In this document: one piece after another, positions 1 to 8,159 of the stretch | Layout: every line of letters starts with the position of its first letter | How positions within the stretch are numbered: position 1 is the stretch's first letter | Source: Melioribacteraceae bacterium | GTDB lineage: Bacteria > Bacteroidota > Ignavibacteria > Ignavibacteriales > Melioribacteraceae | Assembly: GCA_023230485.1 (NCBI GenBank) | Contig: JALNXG010000094.1 | Span: 1-10,645 of the forward strand | Reading direction: 5' to 3' | DNA: 10,645 bases | The notes under the pieces: model-generated | Databases searched by the model: none | Seen by the model: only the letters and a program-made list of their open reading frames with translations | What the model was told of the DNA's origin: nothing | Translations under genes and position numbers: made by a program

Positions 1-50
1 AAATTTTCACTTATACTATCATTTTAAGAAAGATTGTTAAGGAGTAGAAT

Positions 51-3000
51 ATGAAATTTAGAACCCTGCTTGTTGCATTACTAACTGCAAGCATAATAAC
101 AATAAATGGGCAGGACCAGGGACGTGGAGATGTAATACACCGTGCAAAGAATGTGCATGCGGGCAATTTAATACGCGTTACATTTCATAATAACGGGAGA
201 TTAGGTTCTGTAAAAGGGGATCAAAGTGTAAATTATACAGGTGAATGGCCTATCGGCAGCGGAAAAGTGCAGATGGGAAATACATCTTTATATGTATCGA
301 GCGAGCTTAGAGTTTCCAAAGGAATAAATTCAGAAACAGGATTAGAGGAATTTGAATTTATAACTCCAACAATTTTTTGCGAGGGATGGGATCCAAACAT
401 TTTCTCACATGATGTTCTCGGAAGGTTCCAGGGATTTGAACCGCTTCCCGGTTACTTAAATTTACAACAGAAAGAGAAAGATCCGGGTAATGCAGTGGCA
501 ATGAGCCAAATGCCATTTACCTGGCCTCCATACTGGCCCGATAAATTGGAAGATAAGGGTGCGCCGGGTTGGAGAAGCAGTTGGAATGGCTATTTCGGTA
601 AAGATCAGAAAAATGCAGATGAAGAGAGTTACTTTGTATTAGATGATTATCAGTTCGATAAAAAACTAAAAGGATTGGATTTGCCGAGACCCATACAGGA
701 AGATCCGAAGCGAGGCGGACTTGGACTTCGTCTAGCCGTACGTGGTCTTCAATGGTCAAATCCGGATGCGGAAGATTGTTTATTCTGGTTATATGATATT
801 AGAAATATCGGTGAATTATTTTTAGATAAAACAGTATTTGGATGTAACGTTGGAGCATCGAGCGGTGGTTTGCTTGGTGAAAGCGGTGGAAATGAAAATG
901 CAGATGATGCAGCTCGTTTCTATCGTGAAAAAGGTTTAGCAGTAAACTATGATATTGATAATATGGGAGTAAGAGGATATACGCCTGTTCCGTGGGTAGG
1001 ATTTGCATTCCTTGAATCACCGGGCAACCCTTATGATGGTATTGATAATGACGCTGATGCAGGTGATTTTGCAAAACCGGGTGGAGGCATAGGCAAATTA
1101 ATTAATTCGGTTGAAGATTTTTTAAAGGTATATCAAGTTGGCGATCAGATTGTAACAATAAATTATGATAGCGAAAGATATACAAGAAATGTAATAGCAA
1201 TGCCTCCGGGTGGAATTAATTTTACACGTAACGGACAGAATTACAAAATGGTTCCTGGTGCACCATTGATTGAAGTACCAAGAGACGGAATAGATAATAA
1301 TCTAAATGGTTTGATTGATGAAAATGATGGTACGGTTACACAAGATTCTACTGAATTTTTTCTTTACGTAAGAAGCGAATTTAATGATAACGATTATCTA
1401 TCGATAAATTATCTTACAAATGAAGGTGTAGATAATTTACTTATAGATGAAAGAAGAGATGACTTAATAGATAACGATGGTGATTGGGACCCACAGTTTG
1501 ATGATGTTGGAATTGATGGTAAACCGGCAACGGGCGATGCAGGTGAAGGCGATGGAGTTCCTACACCGGGCACGGCAGATCTTCCGGGTGAGCCAAATAT
1601 AGATCAAGTGGACGTGGATGAATCGGATCAGATCGGTTTAACAAGTTTCAAATTTTATCGATACAGCACTTTAACATATAGCAATGATGATCAGATGTGG
1701 GATTTCTCACGTCCCGGTTATTTTGATAATTCTACCGTAGAAGTAGCAGATTATGATTATGTATTTTCCTCAGGATATTTTCCACTTAGACCCGGACAGA
1801 AAGAATTTTTCTCCGTTGCTTTAATTTATGGATGGGATGAAGTAGATATAATTAGGAATAAAGATGTAGTTCAGAAGATATATGATTCGAACTATAACTT
1901 TGCTATTGCACCAATAAAACCACAGTTGAAAGCAGTTGCAGGGGATAAGAAAGTAACATTATTCTGGGATGACGGAGCTGAAGAAAGTTTTGATCGATTC
2001 TTAAGAGAATATGATTTTGAAGGATATAAAATTTATAAAGCATCACATTATACTTTCGGAGATGCAGGTTCAATTACAGATGGTCTTGGATACGAAAGAT
2101 TCAAAAAACCGATAGCAATTTATGATAAAATAGATGGCATTTATGGATTCTTCCCTGAAGATTTTGGAAATGGTGTATTATTTAATCTTGGAAATGAAAC
2201 CGGTTTAGTTCACTCGTTTGTTGATAATGATGTTCAAAATGGTATCCGTTATTATTATGCAGTAACAGCATTTGATAAAGGGGATATAACAAAAAATATC
2301 GGACCAACTGAAACAACAATCTTCTTAAATGTTGATCAATCAGGAAATATTGATTTTGGTGAAAACGTAATTGCAGTTATACCACAATCACCATCTGCAG
2401 GTTATGAAGCACCGAAGTTTGACGTCTATCCAAAGATTCAAGGAAGCGGAGAAACAAGCGGTATAGTGGGTGTTAATATTCTTAATCCCGATTTGTTCAA
2501 TTCGTCTGATGAATTTGAGATGTCATTCCTAGATCAATCAATGGATAAAAGAGATAATGATTTCAATGGACTTACAGATTTAGTGGATCCAAATGAATTA
2601 TTGCCGACTGTTACAACAGGATTTGTATTAAGAAATAAAACTAAAAATATTTCTTATGATACAACATGGTTCAAGGAATACAAATTAACTGCGAATGGAA
2701 TGGAATTGATTAGAAATCTTTATGAAGATAATGATGGACAGTCGAATACCATGTCAAAAGTAATTGATGGAATGGAAATATTTTTACAGAATCCTGAACC
2801 GGGAGTATATACCGATCAAAACAAAGGAATAATTAATGGAATTAAATGGGGTTCATCAATTGATAGAGAAGATGGATATGATCTAAAATTCGGTAGATTT
2901 ACACTTGGCGGATTTAAACCGGGAACTGAATACCCTCGTCAATACACTATTGTATTCTTTGATGAAATTGTTAATACATCAGATAAGATTGGATTACCAT

Positions 3001-3689
3001 TAGCAACAACAAATAAATTCATTAATTTACCCGCTACACCATGTAATTTCAAAGTATATGATAAACAATCAGGCGTAGAAGTAAAATTCGGATTCTCGGA
3101 TGCTACAGTCAGCACTAAGATTACGAAAAAAGGATTCTATTCCGCTAAAGATAATATTATCTTCTATGAGAAGGTTGGAAATGATTCTACTATTATCACA
3201 TTCAGTTTATTGAATAATGATGTTGAAGATACTACTTTCTTTAATAAACATGGTAGAATGCTTGGAGCAGGAGATACAATTAGTCTTTATCCTGATCTTC
3301 CATTTAATGGCGAAACGAAATTTGTTTATACAATTAAGGGACAGCAGATTAATAAAGAAGTGGCTGCGAAGGAACTTTCGGATATAAAAGTTGTACCAAA
3401 TCCTTACGTAGTAACTGCATTATGGGAACCTCATAATCCATATACATCAGGAAGAGGTCCAAGAGCTATACAGTTTATTAATCTGCCGGAAAAATGTACA
3501 ATCAGAATTTTTTCTGTGGACGGTTCTTTGGTTAGGACTTTAGATCACGAAAATAATATGAGAGACGGATCGGAAACATGGGACTTAATGACAAAAGATA
3601 ATATGGAAGTAGCTTATGGGGTATATGTATATCATATTGATGCTCCGGGAATTGGCGAAACTGTTGGACGTCTACTTATAATAAAATAA
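51..3689 (+). CDS. Large secreted modular protein with FN3-like domain, calcium-loop-like motifs and T9SS-like C-terminal tail
   Basis: This 1212-residue protein is of unknown function and is predicted to be exported and probably surface-attached or released by type IX secretion. Residues 1-20 form a signal peptide (basic start, hydrophobic core) with likely cleavage at G20/Q21. The N-terminal 600 residues match no fold I can name; they are rich in W, P, G and D. Four Asp/Asn/Gly loops resembling EF-hand or thrombospondin-type calcium sites lie near 332-339, 415-426, 474-480 and 835-846. Residues about 620-745 look like a fibronectin type III domain (KVTLFW start, YYYAVTAFD end). The last 100 residues begin with IKVVPNPY (1112-1119) and end in GRLLIIK, resembling a divergent T9SS sorting or FlgD-like beta domain. 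The start is supported by AAGGAG at 39-44, six bases upstream. A structural or adhesive role is possible, and no catalytic motif is visible. The reading frame is secure, the function is not. Confidence 0.9.
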   Translation: MKFRTLLVALLTASIITINGQDQGRGDVIHRAKNVHAGNLIRVTFHNNGRLGSVKGDQSVNYTGEWPIGSGKVQMGNTSLYVSSELRVSKGINSETGLEEFEFITPTIFCEGWDPNIFSHDVLGRFQGFEPLPGYLNLQQKEKDPGNAVAMSQMPFTWPPYWPDKLEDKGAPGWRSSWNGYFGKDQKNADEESYFVLDDYQFDKKLKGLDLPRPIQEDPKRGGLGLRLAVRGLQWSNPDAEDCLFWLYDIRNIGELFLDKTVFGCNVGASSGGLLGESGGNENADDAARFYREKGLAVNYDIDNMGVRGYTPVPWVGFAFLESPGNPYDGIDNDADAGDFAKPGGGIGKLINSVEDFLKVYQVGDQIVTINYDSERYTRNVIAMPPGGINFTRNGQNYKMVPGAPLIEVPRDGIDNNLNGLIDENDGTVTQDSTEFFLYVRSEFNDNDYLSINYLTNEGVDNLLIDERRDDLIDNDGDWDPQFDDVGIDGKPATGDAGEGDGVPTPGTADLPGEPNIDQVDVDESDQIGLTSFKFYRYSTLTYSNDDQMWDFSRPGYFDNSTVEVADYDYVFSSGYFPLRPGQKEFFSVALIYGWDEVDIIRNKDVVQKIYDSNYNFAIAPIKPQLKAVAGDKKVTLFWDDGAEESFDRFLREYDFEGYKIYKASHYTFGDAGSITDGLGYERFKKPIAIYDKIDGIYGFFPEDFGNGVLFNLGNETGLVHSFVDNDVQNGIRYYYAVTAFDKGDITKNIGPTETTIFLNVDQSGNIDFGENVIAVIPQSPSAGYEAPKFDVYPKIQGSGETSGIVGVNILNPDLFNSSDEFEMSFLDQSMDKRDNDFNGLTDLVDPNELLPTVTTGFVLRNKTKNISYDTTWFKEYKLTANGMELIRNLYEDNDGQSNTMSKVIDGMEIFLQNPEPGVYTDQNKGIINGIKWGSSIDREDGYDLKFGRFTLGGFKPGTEYPRQYTIVFFDEIVNTSDKIGLPLATTNKFINLPATPCNFKVYDKQSGVEVKFGFSDATVSTKITKKGFYSAKDNIIFYEKVGNDSTIITFSLLNNDVEDTTFFNKHGRMLGAGDTISLYPDLPFNGETKFVYTIKGQQINKEVAAKELSDIKVVPNPYVVTALWEPHNPYTSGRGPRAIQFINLPEKCTIRIFSVDGSLVRTLDHENNMRDGSETWDLMTKDNMEVAYGVYVYHIDAPGIGETVGRLLIIK

Positions 3690-3713
3690 ATTTGTTTTTT
3701 GGATACAATTATA

Positions 3714-3750
3714 AATTGCGTTTGGCAGAGATGCTGAACGCAATTCTTTT
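3714..3750 (+). terminator. Hairpin with short T tract, possible intrinsic terminator or attenuator
   Basis: The arms 3714-3727 and 3732-3745 pair over 14 positions (12 Watson-Crick pairs plus two adjacent G-U wobbles) and close on a GAGA loop, a GNRA-type tetraloop. The sequence CTTTT follows directly. This is the expected shape of a factor-independent terminator for the upstream secreted-protein gene, although the T tract is short. Only 21 bases separate its end from the next start codon, so it may instead act as a leaky attenuator or an mRNA-stabilising or processing structure within an operon. Confidence 0.6.
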
Positions 3751-3761
3751 AAAATGCTACT

Positions 3762-3767
3762 GAAAGG
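3762..3767 (+). promoter_or_regulatory. Ribosome binding site that sets the foldase start
   Basis: GAAAGG lies four bases before ATG 3772. The in-frame ATG at 3754 has no Shine-Dalgarno, because the bases upstream of it are the 3' arm of a hairpin and a T run. It would also add six residues (MLLKGK) ahead of an already complete signal peptide. ATG 3772 is therefore preferred, although its spacing is a little short. Confidence 0.55.
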
Positions 3768-3771
3768 TAAA

Positions 3772-5184
3772 ATGAAAAAAAGAGCTTTAATACTGCTGAT
3801 AATATTCTTTAGTTGTTCTTTAATAAAAGGGCAGGTAATAGCAGAATTTGGAAAAGACAAAATTACATTAAAGGAATTTAAGCTTGCTTATATAGATGTA
3901 GTAAAGAAACCGAATGTATATGACTCAAAAAAAATAAGAGAAGAATTTTTAGATGAATTAATTGCATCCCGAATATTAGCCAAAGACGCAGTAAAAAAAG
4001 GGATCAATAAAAATGAGTTATTTGATTTAAGGATTAATGCGTATAGAGATAAAGCAATGCGCGAAGCACATTATAATAAGGTAATTAAACCGAAAATAAA
4101 TATTACCGAAGATGAAATAGAAGAGACATATCAGTTCACACAGGAACAGAGAAAAGTAAGCCATCTATTTGCCGAAACAAAGTCAAAGGCAGATAGTCTA
4201 TACAAATTAATTCAGAGCGGAAAAAATTTTGAAGAATTAGCTCAAACTGTTTTTACAGATTCGGCATTAGCAAATTCAGGTGGTGATCTCGGATGGATTA
4301 TGTGGGATCAGTTAGATAATGAATTAGCAGATTCAGTTTTTAGAATACCGGTTAATAAAATATCGACACCATTAAAATCGTTCTTTGGATATCATATAGT
4401 AAAGGTTACGGATCAAAAAAAGAACCCACTTATAACAAGAGCTGAATTTGATGCACATAGAAGGAAAGCACGATTTTTGCTTGAATATGAAAAAGGGGAA
4501 GCACTCTCTTTCGAGTACATTACTAATATGGCGAAAGATGCTAGGATAGTTTTCAATCCGGATATAATGGAATTTGTGGATAATGCGTTAAAGGATAAAT
4601 TCAAACGTAAGCCGACTAATATGGATAAGATGTTTGAGATGCAATTAAGAGACGAAGAGATAAGAACGATAGAAACGAATATATGGGACGAGAGAGATAA
4701 AGTGATGGCAACAATTAACGGAATACCAATGACTATTGCCGATTTTATCGGGCTTTTGAATTATATACAATATGATGTAGTCTATTCCGGATTTAAGAAA
4801 ACATTTGATTTTGCTGTAAGAGATTTTCTTTTGACTCAAGAAGCAAAAAAATTAGGTCTCCAAAAAAACGAAATTGTAAAAATAAAAACTAATATGTACA
4901 AAGAGTTTCTCTATCAATTAGAATTAAGAAGAGAGATAGTCCGCAGTGCAAAGGCATCGGAAGATGAAGTAAGAAAATTATATGAAGAGAAGAAGGATAA
5001 TTGGAAAGGTGCTTCTTATGAAGTAATGAAAGAAGCTATAACAAAATTTGCAGATGGTGAGAAAAAAAGGGAATCGGTTCCTAATTATCTAAAAGCTCTA
5101 CTTGCAAAGATCAAGGTAAAAAAGAATTTAGAACCCGTACATGAATATTATGATGCGGTATTAAAAGGTAAAATAAAAGATTAA
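3772..5184 (+). CDS. Exported SurA/PpiC-type peptidyl-prolyl cis-trans isomerase and chaperone
   Basis: This 470-residue foldase, counted from ATG 3772, is expected to act in the periplasm on outer-membrane or secreted proteins. Residues 1-20 are a signal peptide ending IKG with Q21 at +1. C15 inside it could suggest a lipoprotein, but there is no good lipobox. Residues 22-125 form a helical SurA-N-like chaperone arm (VIAEFGKDKITLKEF, then a long charged helical region). Residues about 126-213 are a parvulin rotamase domain, with VSHLF (129-133), GGDLGW (170-175) and FGYHIVKV (205-212). Residues 311-411 look like a second copy of the SurA-N arm (INGIPMTIADF, FLLTQEAKKLGL, EDEVRKLYEEKK), and no second rotamase domain follows. 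Escherichia coli SurA has two rotamase domains, so this is a one-domain variant. It lies 33 bases ahead of the GH26 gene and is probably co-transcribed with it. The family call is firm; the substrates are inferred. Confidence 0.88.
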   Translation: MKKRALILLIIFFSCSLIKGQVIAEFGKDKITLKEFKLAYIDVVKKPNVYDSKKIREEFLDELIASRILAKDAVKKGINKNELFDLRINAYRDKAMREAHYNKVIKPKINITEDEIEETYQFTQEQRKVSHLFAETKSKADSLYKLIQSGKNFEELAQTVFTDSALANSGGDLGWIMWDQLDNELADSVFRIPVNKISTPLKSFFGYHIVKVTDQKKNPLITRAEFDAHRRKARFLLEYEKGEALSFEYITNMAKDARIVFNPDIMEFVDNALKDKFKRKPTNMDKMFEMQLRDEEIRTIETNIWDERDKVMATINGIPMTIADFIGLLNYIQYDVVYSGFKKTFDFAVRDFLLTQEAKKLGLQKNEIVKIKTNMYKEFLYQLELRREIVRSAKASEDEVRKLYEEKKDNWKGASYEVMKEAITKFADGEKKRESVPNYLKALLAKIKVKKNLEPVHEYYDAVLKGKIKD

Positions 5185-5217
5185 TAATTTCTCAAACTAC
5201 TCAAGAAAGAGGTTTAA

Positions 5218-8100
5218 ATGAAATATTTGTTACTACTATTATTTTCGTTAACTATTACAATTAATGCACAGATAACCGGACATGTAGAAAATTTTGATAA
5301 CGGTGCTATTACAGGATTTGTGGCTGCAGATCCGACAATATATAATCTATCGAATGATGCGGGCGCATTGAAAGTAGTTTATACCAGAACCGGTGCAAGC
5401 GATCAATGGGGAAATTTTAACTATACACCTGCGCAAACAATCGATATGATCAATAATCCGGTGATGGTCTTTAAAATGAAATCGACTATTAATACTACAT
5501 TTAGTTTTAAGAATGTAAATAACAATTCACCTACCTTAATCGGTACAAATATCCCAGGGGATAATACTTGGCATATTTATGTTGTTAAATTAACATCTTC
5601 GACTAATCAAGTACTGCAGCAATCATATATGTATTTTGATGGTGGAACGACTGCGCCAAAAGCGGGAACGATCTGGTTTGATGAAATCAGGTTTGGTGAT
5701 TCGGCTGTTGTATCAGTTCCTATTGATTGGAATGAGTTTGATAAGTCAATCAATTTTGCTGAAAAATTAATGTTAAATTCTACTGAAGGCACACGGGAAG
5801 GAGAGTTTCCACTCGGCTCAAAATCCACTTTGCAATCAGTATATAATAGCACAAAATTATTAAAACAGAATAACGAAAAAAGTCAAAAAATTGTTGATCA
5901 AGCTGTATGGGATTTATATGATGCGATGGTAAGTTTTGAGACAAGTGTAAATGCTATTCAGACAAATATAATCGATCCGAAACCAACTAAAGAAACTCGC
6001 TATTTATATAGTAACATGTTACAGATGCAAAAGAAATCATTAATGTTTGGTATGCATCATACGACTGGATATGGAGTTGGCTGGTCTGGGGATAATGATA
6101 GAAGTGATATAAATGATATTGTGGGTGATTTCCCTGCGGTTTTCAGTGAGGACTTACTCAATGTGGAATTAGGTAGTGATGTGGATGGAATGCGTTATCG
6201 CCTTACTTCTGCTTATGAAAAAGGTGCAGTAATTACAATCTGCTGGCATCAATATGATTATACAGGAACACATTTTTATACTTCATATTTAAATGACGAT
6301 TATGTAGTAGAGAAATATGTACCGGGCGGAACTTATCACGAACAGTACAAAGAGAAATTAAAAAGAGTTGCTAAGTTTTTTAAATCATTCCGTGGTTCTA
6401 ATGGAGAATCGATACCTATACTCTTTAGACCATATCATGAGCATTTAAGTTGGGATAATCAGGAACATTGGTTCTGGTGGGGAACTACATGGTGTACTAA
6501 AGAACAGTACAATACACTATGGCAGTTTACAGTTGATTACTTAAGAGATACTCTAAATGTTCATAATCTTATATATGTGATTTCTCCTTCGCTTCCGTAT
6601 GTAGAAAGTGGCGATGGTTATTTTACTCGTTATCCGGGAGATAACTATGTAGATATTTTCGGTATCGATGACTACGAAGTATTTGGATATAAAGATAGAT
6701 ATAAGAGAGCATTAACAACAGTTGCAAATCATGCGTTAGCTCATAATAAACCGGCAGCAATTTCTGAAATCGGTTTGGAAGGAATGGATAAAGCAGGACT
6801 CTTTACAGACTATTTCCTTGAACCTGTAAAGAATGATCCTATTACTAGTAATTTCCTTTATCTAGCAGTTTGGAGAAACGAGGGAACAACTCATGCCTTC
6901 GCACCATATCCGGGTCATCCGATAGTACCTGATTTTATTAAGTTTTATAATGATCCATATACAACATTTATGAGAGATTTACCGAAGATGTACCAGATAC
7001 CAACTGAGGATAAAGCAGCTCCGGTATTTGTAACAGCATTTGATTCAACAGCAGTATTTGTTAAGTCTCCTTTTACTCTCACGGTAGAAACAGATGAAAG
7101 AGCTTTCCTAAAATATAGTTATACAAATGTACCATTTGAAAATATGACAGAATCATTTGAAACAGGTGAAGGAAGTTATAAACATACTGTGCCTCTAACA
7201 GGCGAGCAAGGAATAGTAAATAAAATATTCGTACATGCAAAAGATACATGGGGAAATGTTACAACTGCACCGTTACAAATTTCATTCACCGTGGATACAC
7301 TTTCGCTACCGATTGCATGGACGAACGAGCTTTATCCTGAAACAGGATGGAATAGAGGTAACGCAAAATTAGGAACTGGTGATGCTGCGACCACGAAAAT
7401 TAATCCTGTAAAAACTGCTTATTTCAAAAAGAAGTTTACATTAGATAAAATCCCGACAGCAACAGCGGTAGTTGCAGCTTCTCAAGGCGGAATGGTTGTA
7501 TATGTCAATAATTATGAAGTAGCACGCTTCAATATGCAGGAAGAAGGAGAGATTAGTTACGAAGCTAATCCTACATCATCTAATAATTTTACAAAACAAT
7601 TAATCTTTAGTGATGAAGCAAAATCAAAATTAAGAATTGGTGAAAACTTAATTGCCATAGAAATTCATAATGGCGATGGGAATTCAATTCCTGCATTCGA
7701 TGCTTATATGGTTAACCAAACAAATGCGAAGATATTCACTACTAATTCCGAATGGCTCTATTTTGATAAAGGATATAGACCCGCAGATAAAAAATTGGGC
7801 GATATAGTATCGGTTGAAGAAACATCACAAATGCCTACGGATTTTGTGCTCTATGGAAACTATCCTAATCCATTTAATCCGACTACAAAAATTAAATATC
7901 AGTTAGCTAATAGCGTAAAAGTTCAGTTAGAGGTTTATGATATACTAGGAGCAAGAGTAACTTCAGTAGTCAATAAGATGCAGGATGCTGGAGTATATGA
8001 ATTAGAATTTAATGGAAGAAATCTAGCGAGTGGTGTATATACAGTTATTTTAAGAGCAGGAGATTATTTCAAGGCTCATAAAATGATGCTGATTAAATAA
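5218..8100 (+). CDS. Secreted multi-domain glycoside hydrolase family 26, probable endo-beta-1,4-mannanase, with T9SS sorting tail
   Basis: The 960-residue enzyme is predicted to be exported by Sec and then by type IX secretion. The signal peptide covers residues 1-17, with Q18 at +1. Residues 18-165 form a beta-rich module resembling a carbohydrate-binding domain (ENFDNG start, IWFDEIRFGD end). Residues 170-245 form a helical FIVAR-like linker. Residues about 262-585 are the GH26 catalytic barrel, with FGMHH (277-281), CWHQY (342-346), RPYHEH with E408 as expected acid/base, and SEIG with E517 as expected nucleophile. Residues about 600-694 look Ig-like. Residues about 699-835 look like a galactose-binding jelly roll. 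Residues 877-960 are the canonical sorting domain (YPNPFNPTT at 882-890, ending in MMLIK). GAAAGAGG at 5205-5212 precedes the ATG by five bases. Mannan is the commonest GH26 substrate, but some members cut mixed-linkage glucan or xylan, so substrate specificity is less certain than family. Confidence 0.92.
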   Translation: MKYLLLLLFSLTITINAQITGHVENFDNGAITGFVAADPTIYNLSNDAGALKVVYTRTGASDQWGNFNYTPAQTIDMINNPVMVFKMKSTINTTFSFKNVNNNSPTLIGTNIPGDNTWHIYVVKLTSSTNQVLQQSYMYFDGGTTAPKAGTIWFDEIRFGDSAVVSVPIDWNEFDKSINFAEKLMLNSTEGTREGEFPLGSKSTLQSVYNSTKLLKQNNEKSQKIVDQAVWDLYDAMVSFETSVNAIQTNIIDPKPTKETRYLYSNMLQMQKKSLMFGMHHTTGYGVGWSGDNDRSDINDIVGDFPAVFSEDLLNVELGSDVDGMRYRLTSAYEKGAVITICWHQYDYTGTHFYTSYLNDDYVVEKYVPGGTYHEQYKEKLKRVAKFFKSFRGSNGESIPILFRPYHEHLSWDNQEHWFWWGTTWCTKEQYNTLWQFTVDYLRDTLNVHNLIYVISPSLPYVESGDGYFTRYPGDNYVDIFGIDDYEVFGYKDRYKRALTTVANHALAHNKPAAISEIGLEGMDKAGLFTDYFLEPVKNDPITSNFLYLAVWRNEGTTHAFAPYPGHPIVPDFIKFYNDPYTTFMRDLPKMYQIPTEDKAAPVFVTAFDSTAVFVKSPFTLTVETDERAFLKYSYTNVPFENMTESFETGEGSYKHTVPLTGEQGIVNKIFVHAKDTWGNVTTAPLQISFTVDTLSLPIAWTNELYPETGWNRGNAKLGTGDAATTKINPVKTAYFKKKFTLDKIPTATAVVAASQGGMVVYVNNYEVARFNMQEEGEISYEANPTSSNNFTKQLIFSDEAKSKLRIGENLIAIEIHNGDGNSIPAFDAYMVNQTNAKIFTTNSEWLYFDKGYRPADKKLGDIVSVEETSQMPTDFVLYGNYPNPFNPTTKIKYQLANSVKVQLEVYDILGARVTSVVNKMQDAGVYELEFNGRNLASGVYTVILRAGDYFKAHKMMLIK

Positions 8101-8134
8101 CGATAGAAGTCGAAATAAAATAAGAATGATTTGA

Positions 8135-8154
8135 TCGCCTCAAAAGGGAGGTGA
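8135..8154 (+). promoter_or_regulatory. Shine-Dalgarno of the response regulator gene inside a hairpin
   Basis: The strong Shine-Dalgarno GGAGGTGA spans 8147-8154, five bases before ATG 8160. Bases 8135-8141 (TCGCCTC) pair with 8148-8154 (GAGGTGA) over seven positions, with one G-U pair and a six-base loop (AAAAGG). Folding would hide nearly the whole ribosome binding site, suggesting translational restraint. The alternative GTG at 8151 lies inside the Shine-Dalgarno itself, so it is not a credible start. Confidence 0.5.
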
Positions 8155-8159
8155 GTGAA

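Noticed and set aside
12..17. TATACT resembling a -10 box ahead of the first gene
   Set aside because: Any -35 partner would lie outside the window, and such hexamers are common in AT-rich sequence.
799..1074. Reading frame of 91 codons on the minus strand inside the large secreted-protein gene
   Set aside because: It lies wholly opposite a well-supported gene, has no ribosome binding site that stands out, and its His/Tyr/Leu-rich product looks like a shadow of the Asp/Gly-rich plus-strand coding. Other opposite-strand frames at 517-759, 4413-4604, 4645-4839, 5607-5852 and 9287-9568 were rejected likewise.
3691..3724. TTTG and TGNNTTTG elements resembling a Bacteroidetes-type promoter
   Set aside because: The -7 element has a mismatch at its key A, and a T-rich gap will give such matches by chance. 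Transcription from it would start within or after the hairpin. Too weak to call without transcript ends.
3723..3734. TGGC...TGC resembling a sigma-54 promoter ahead of the foldase
   Set aside because: The GG and GC dinucleotides are seven bases apart where ten are required, and the motif lies inside the hairpin stem.
3754..3771. Earlier in-frame ATG for the foldase
   Set aside because: It has no ribosome binding site, and it would put extra residues in front of a signal peptide that is complete from ATG 3772.
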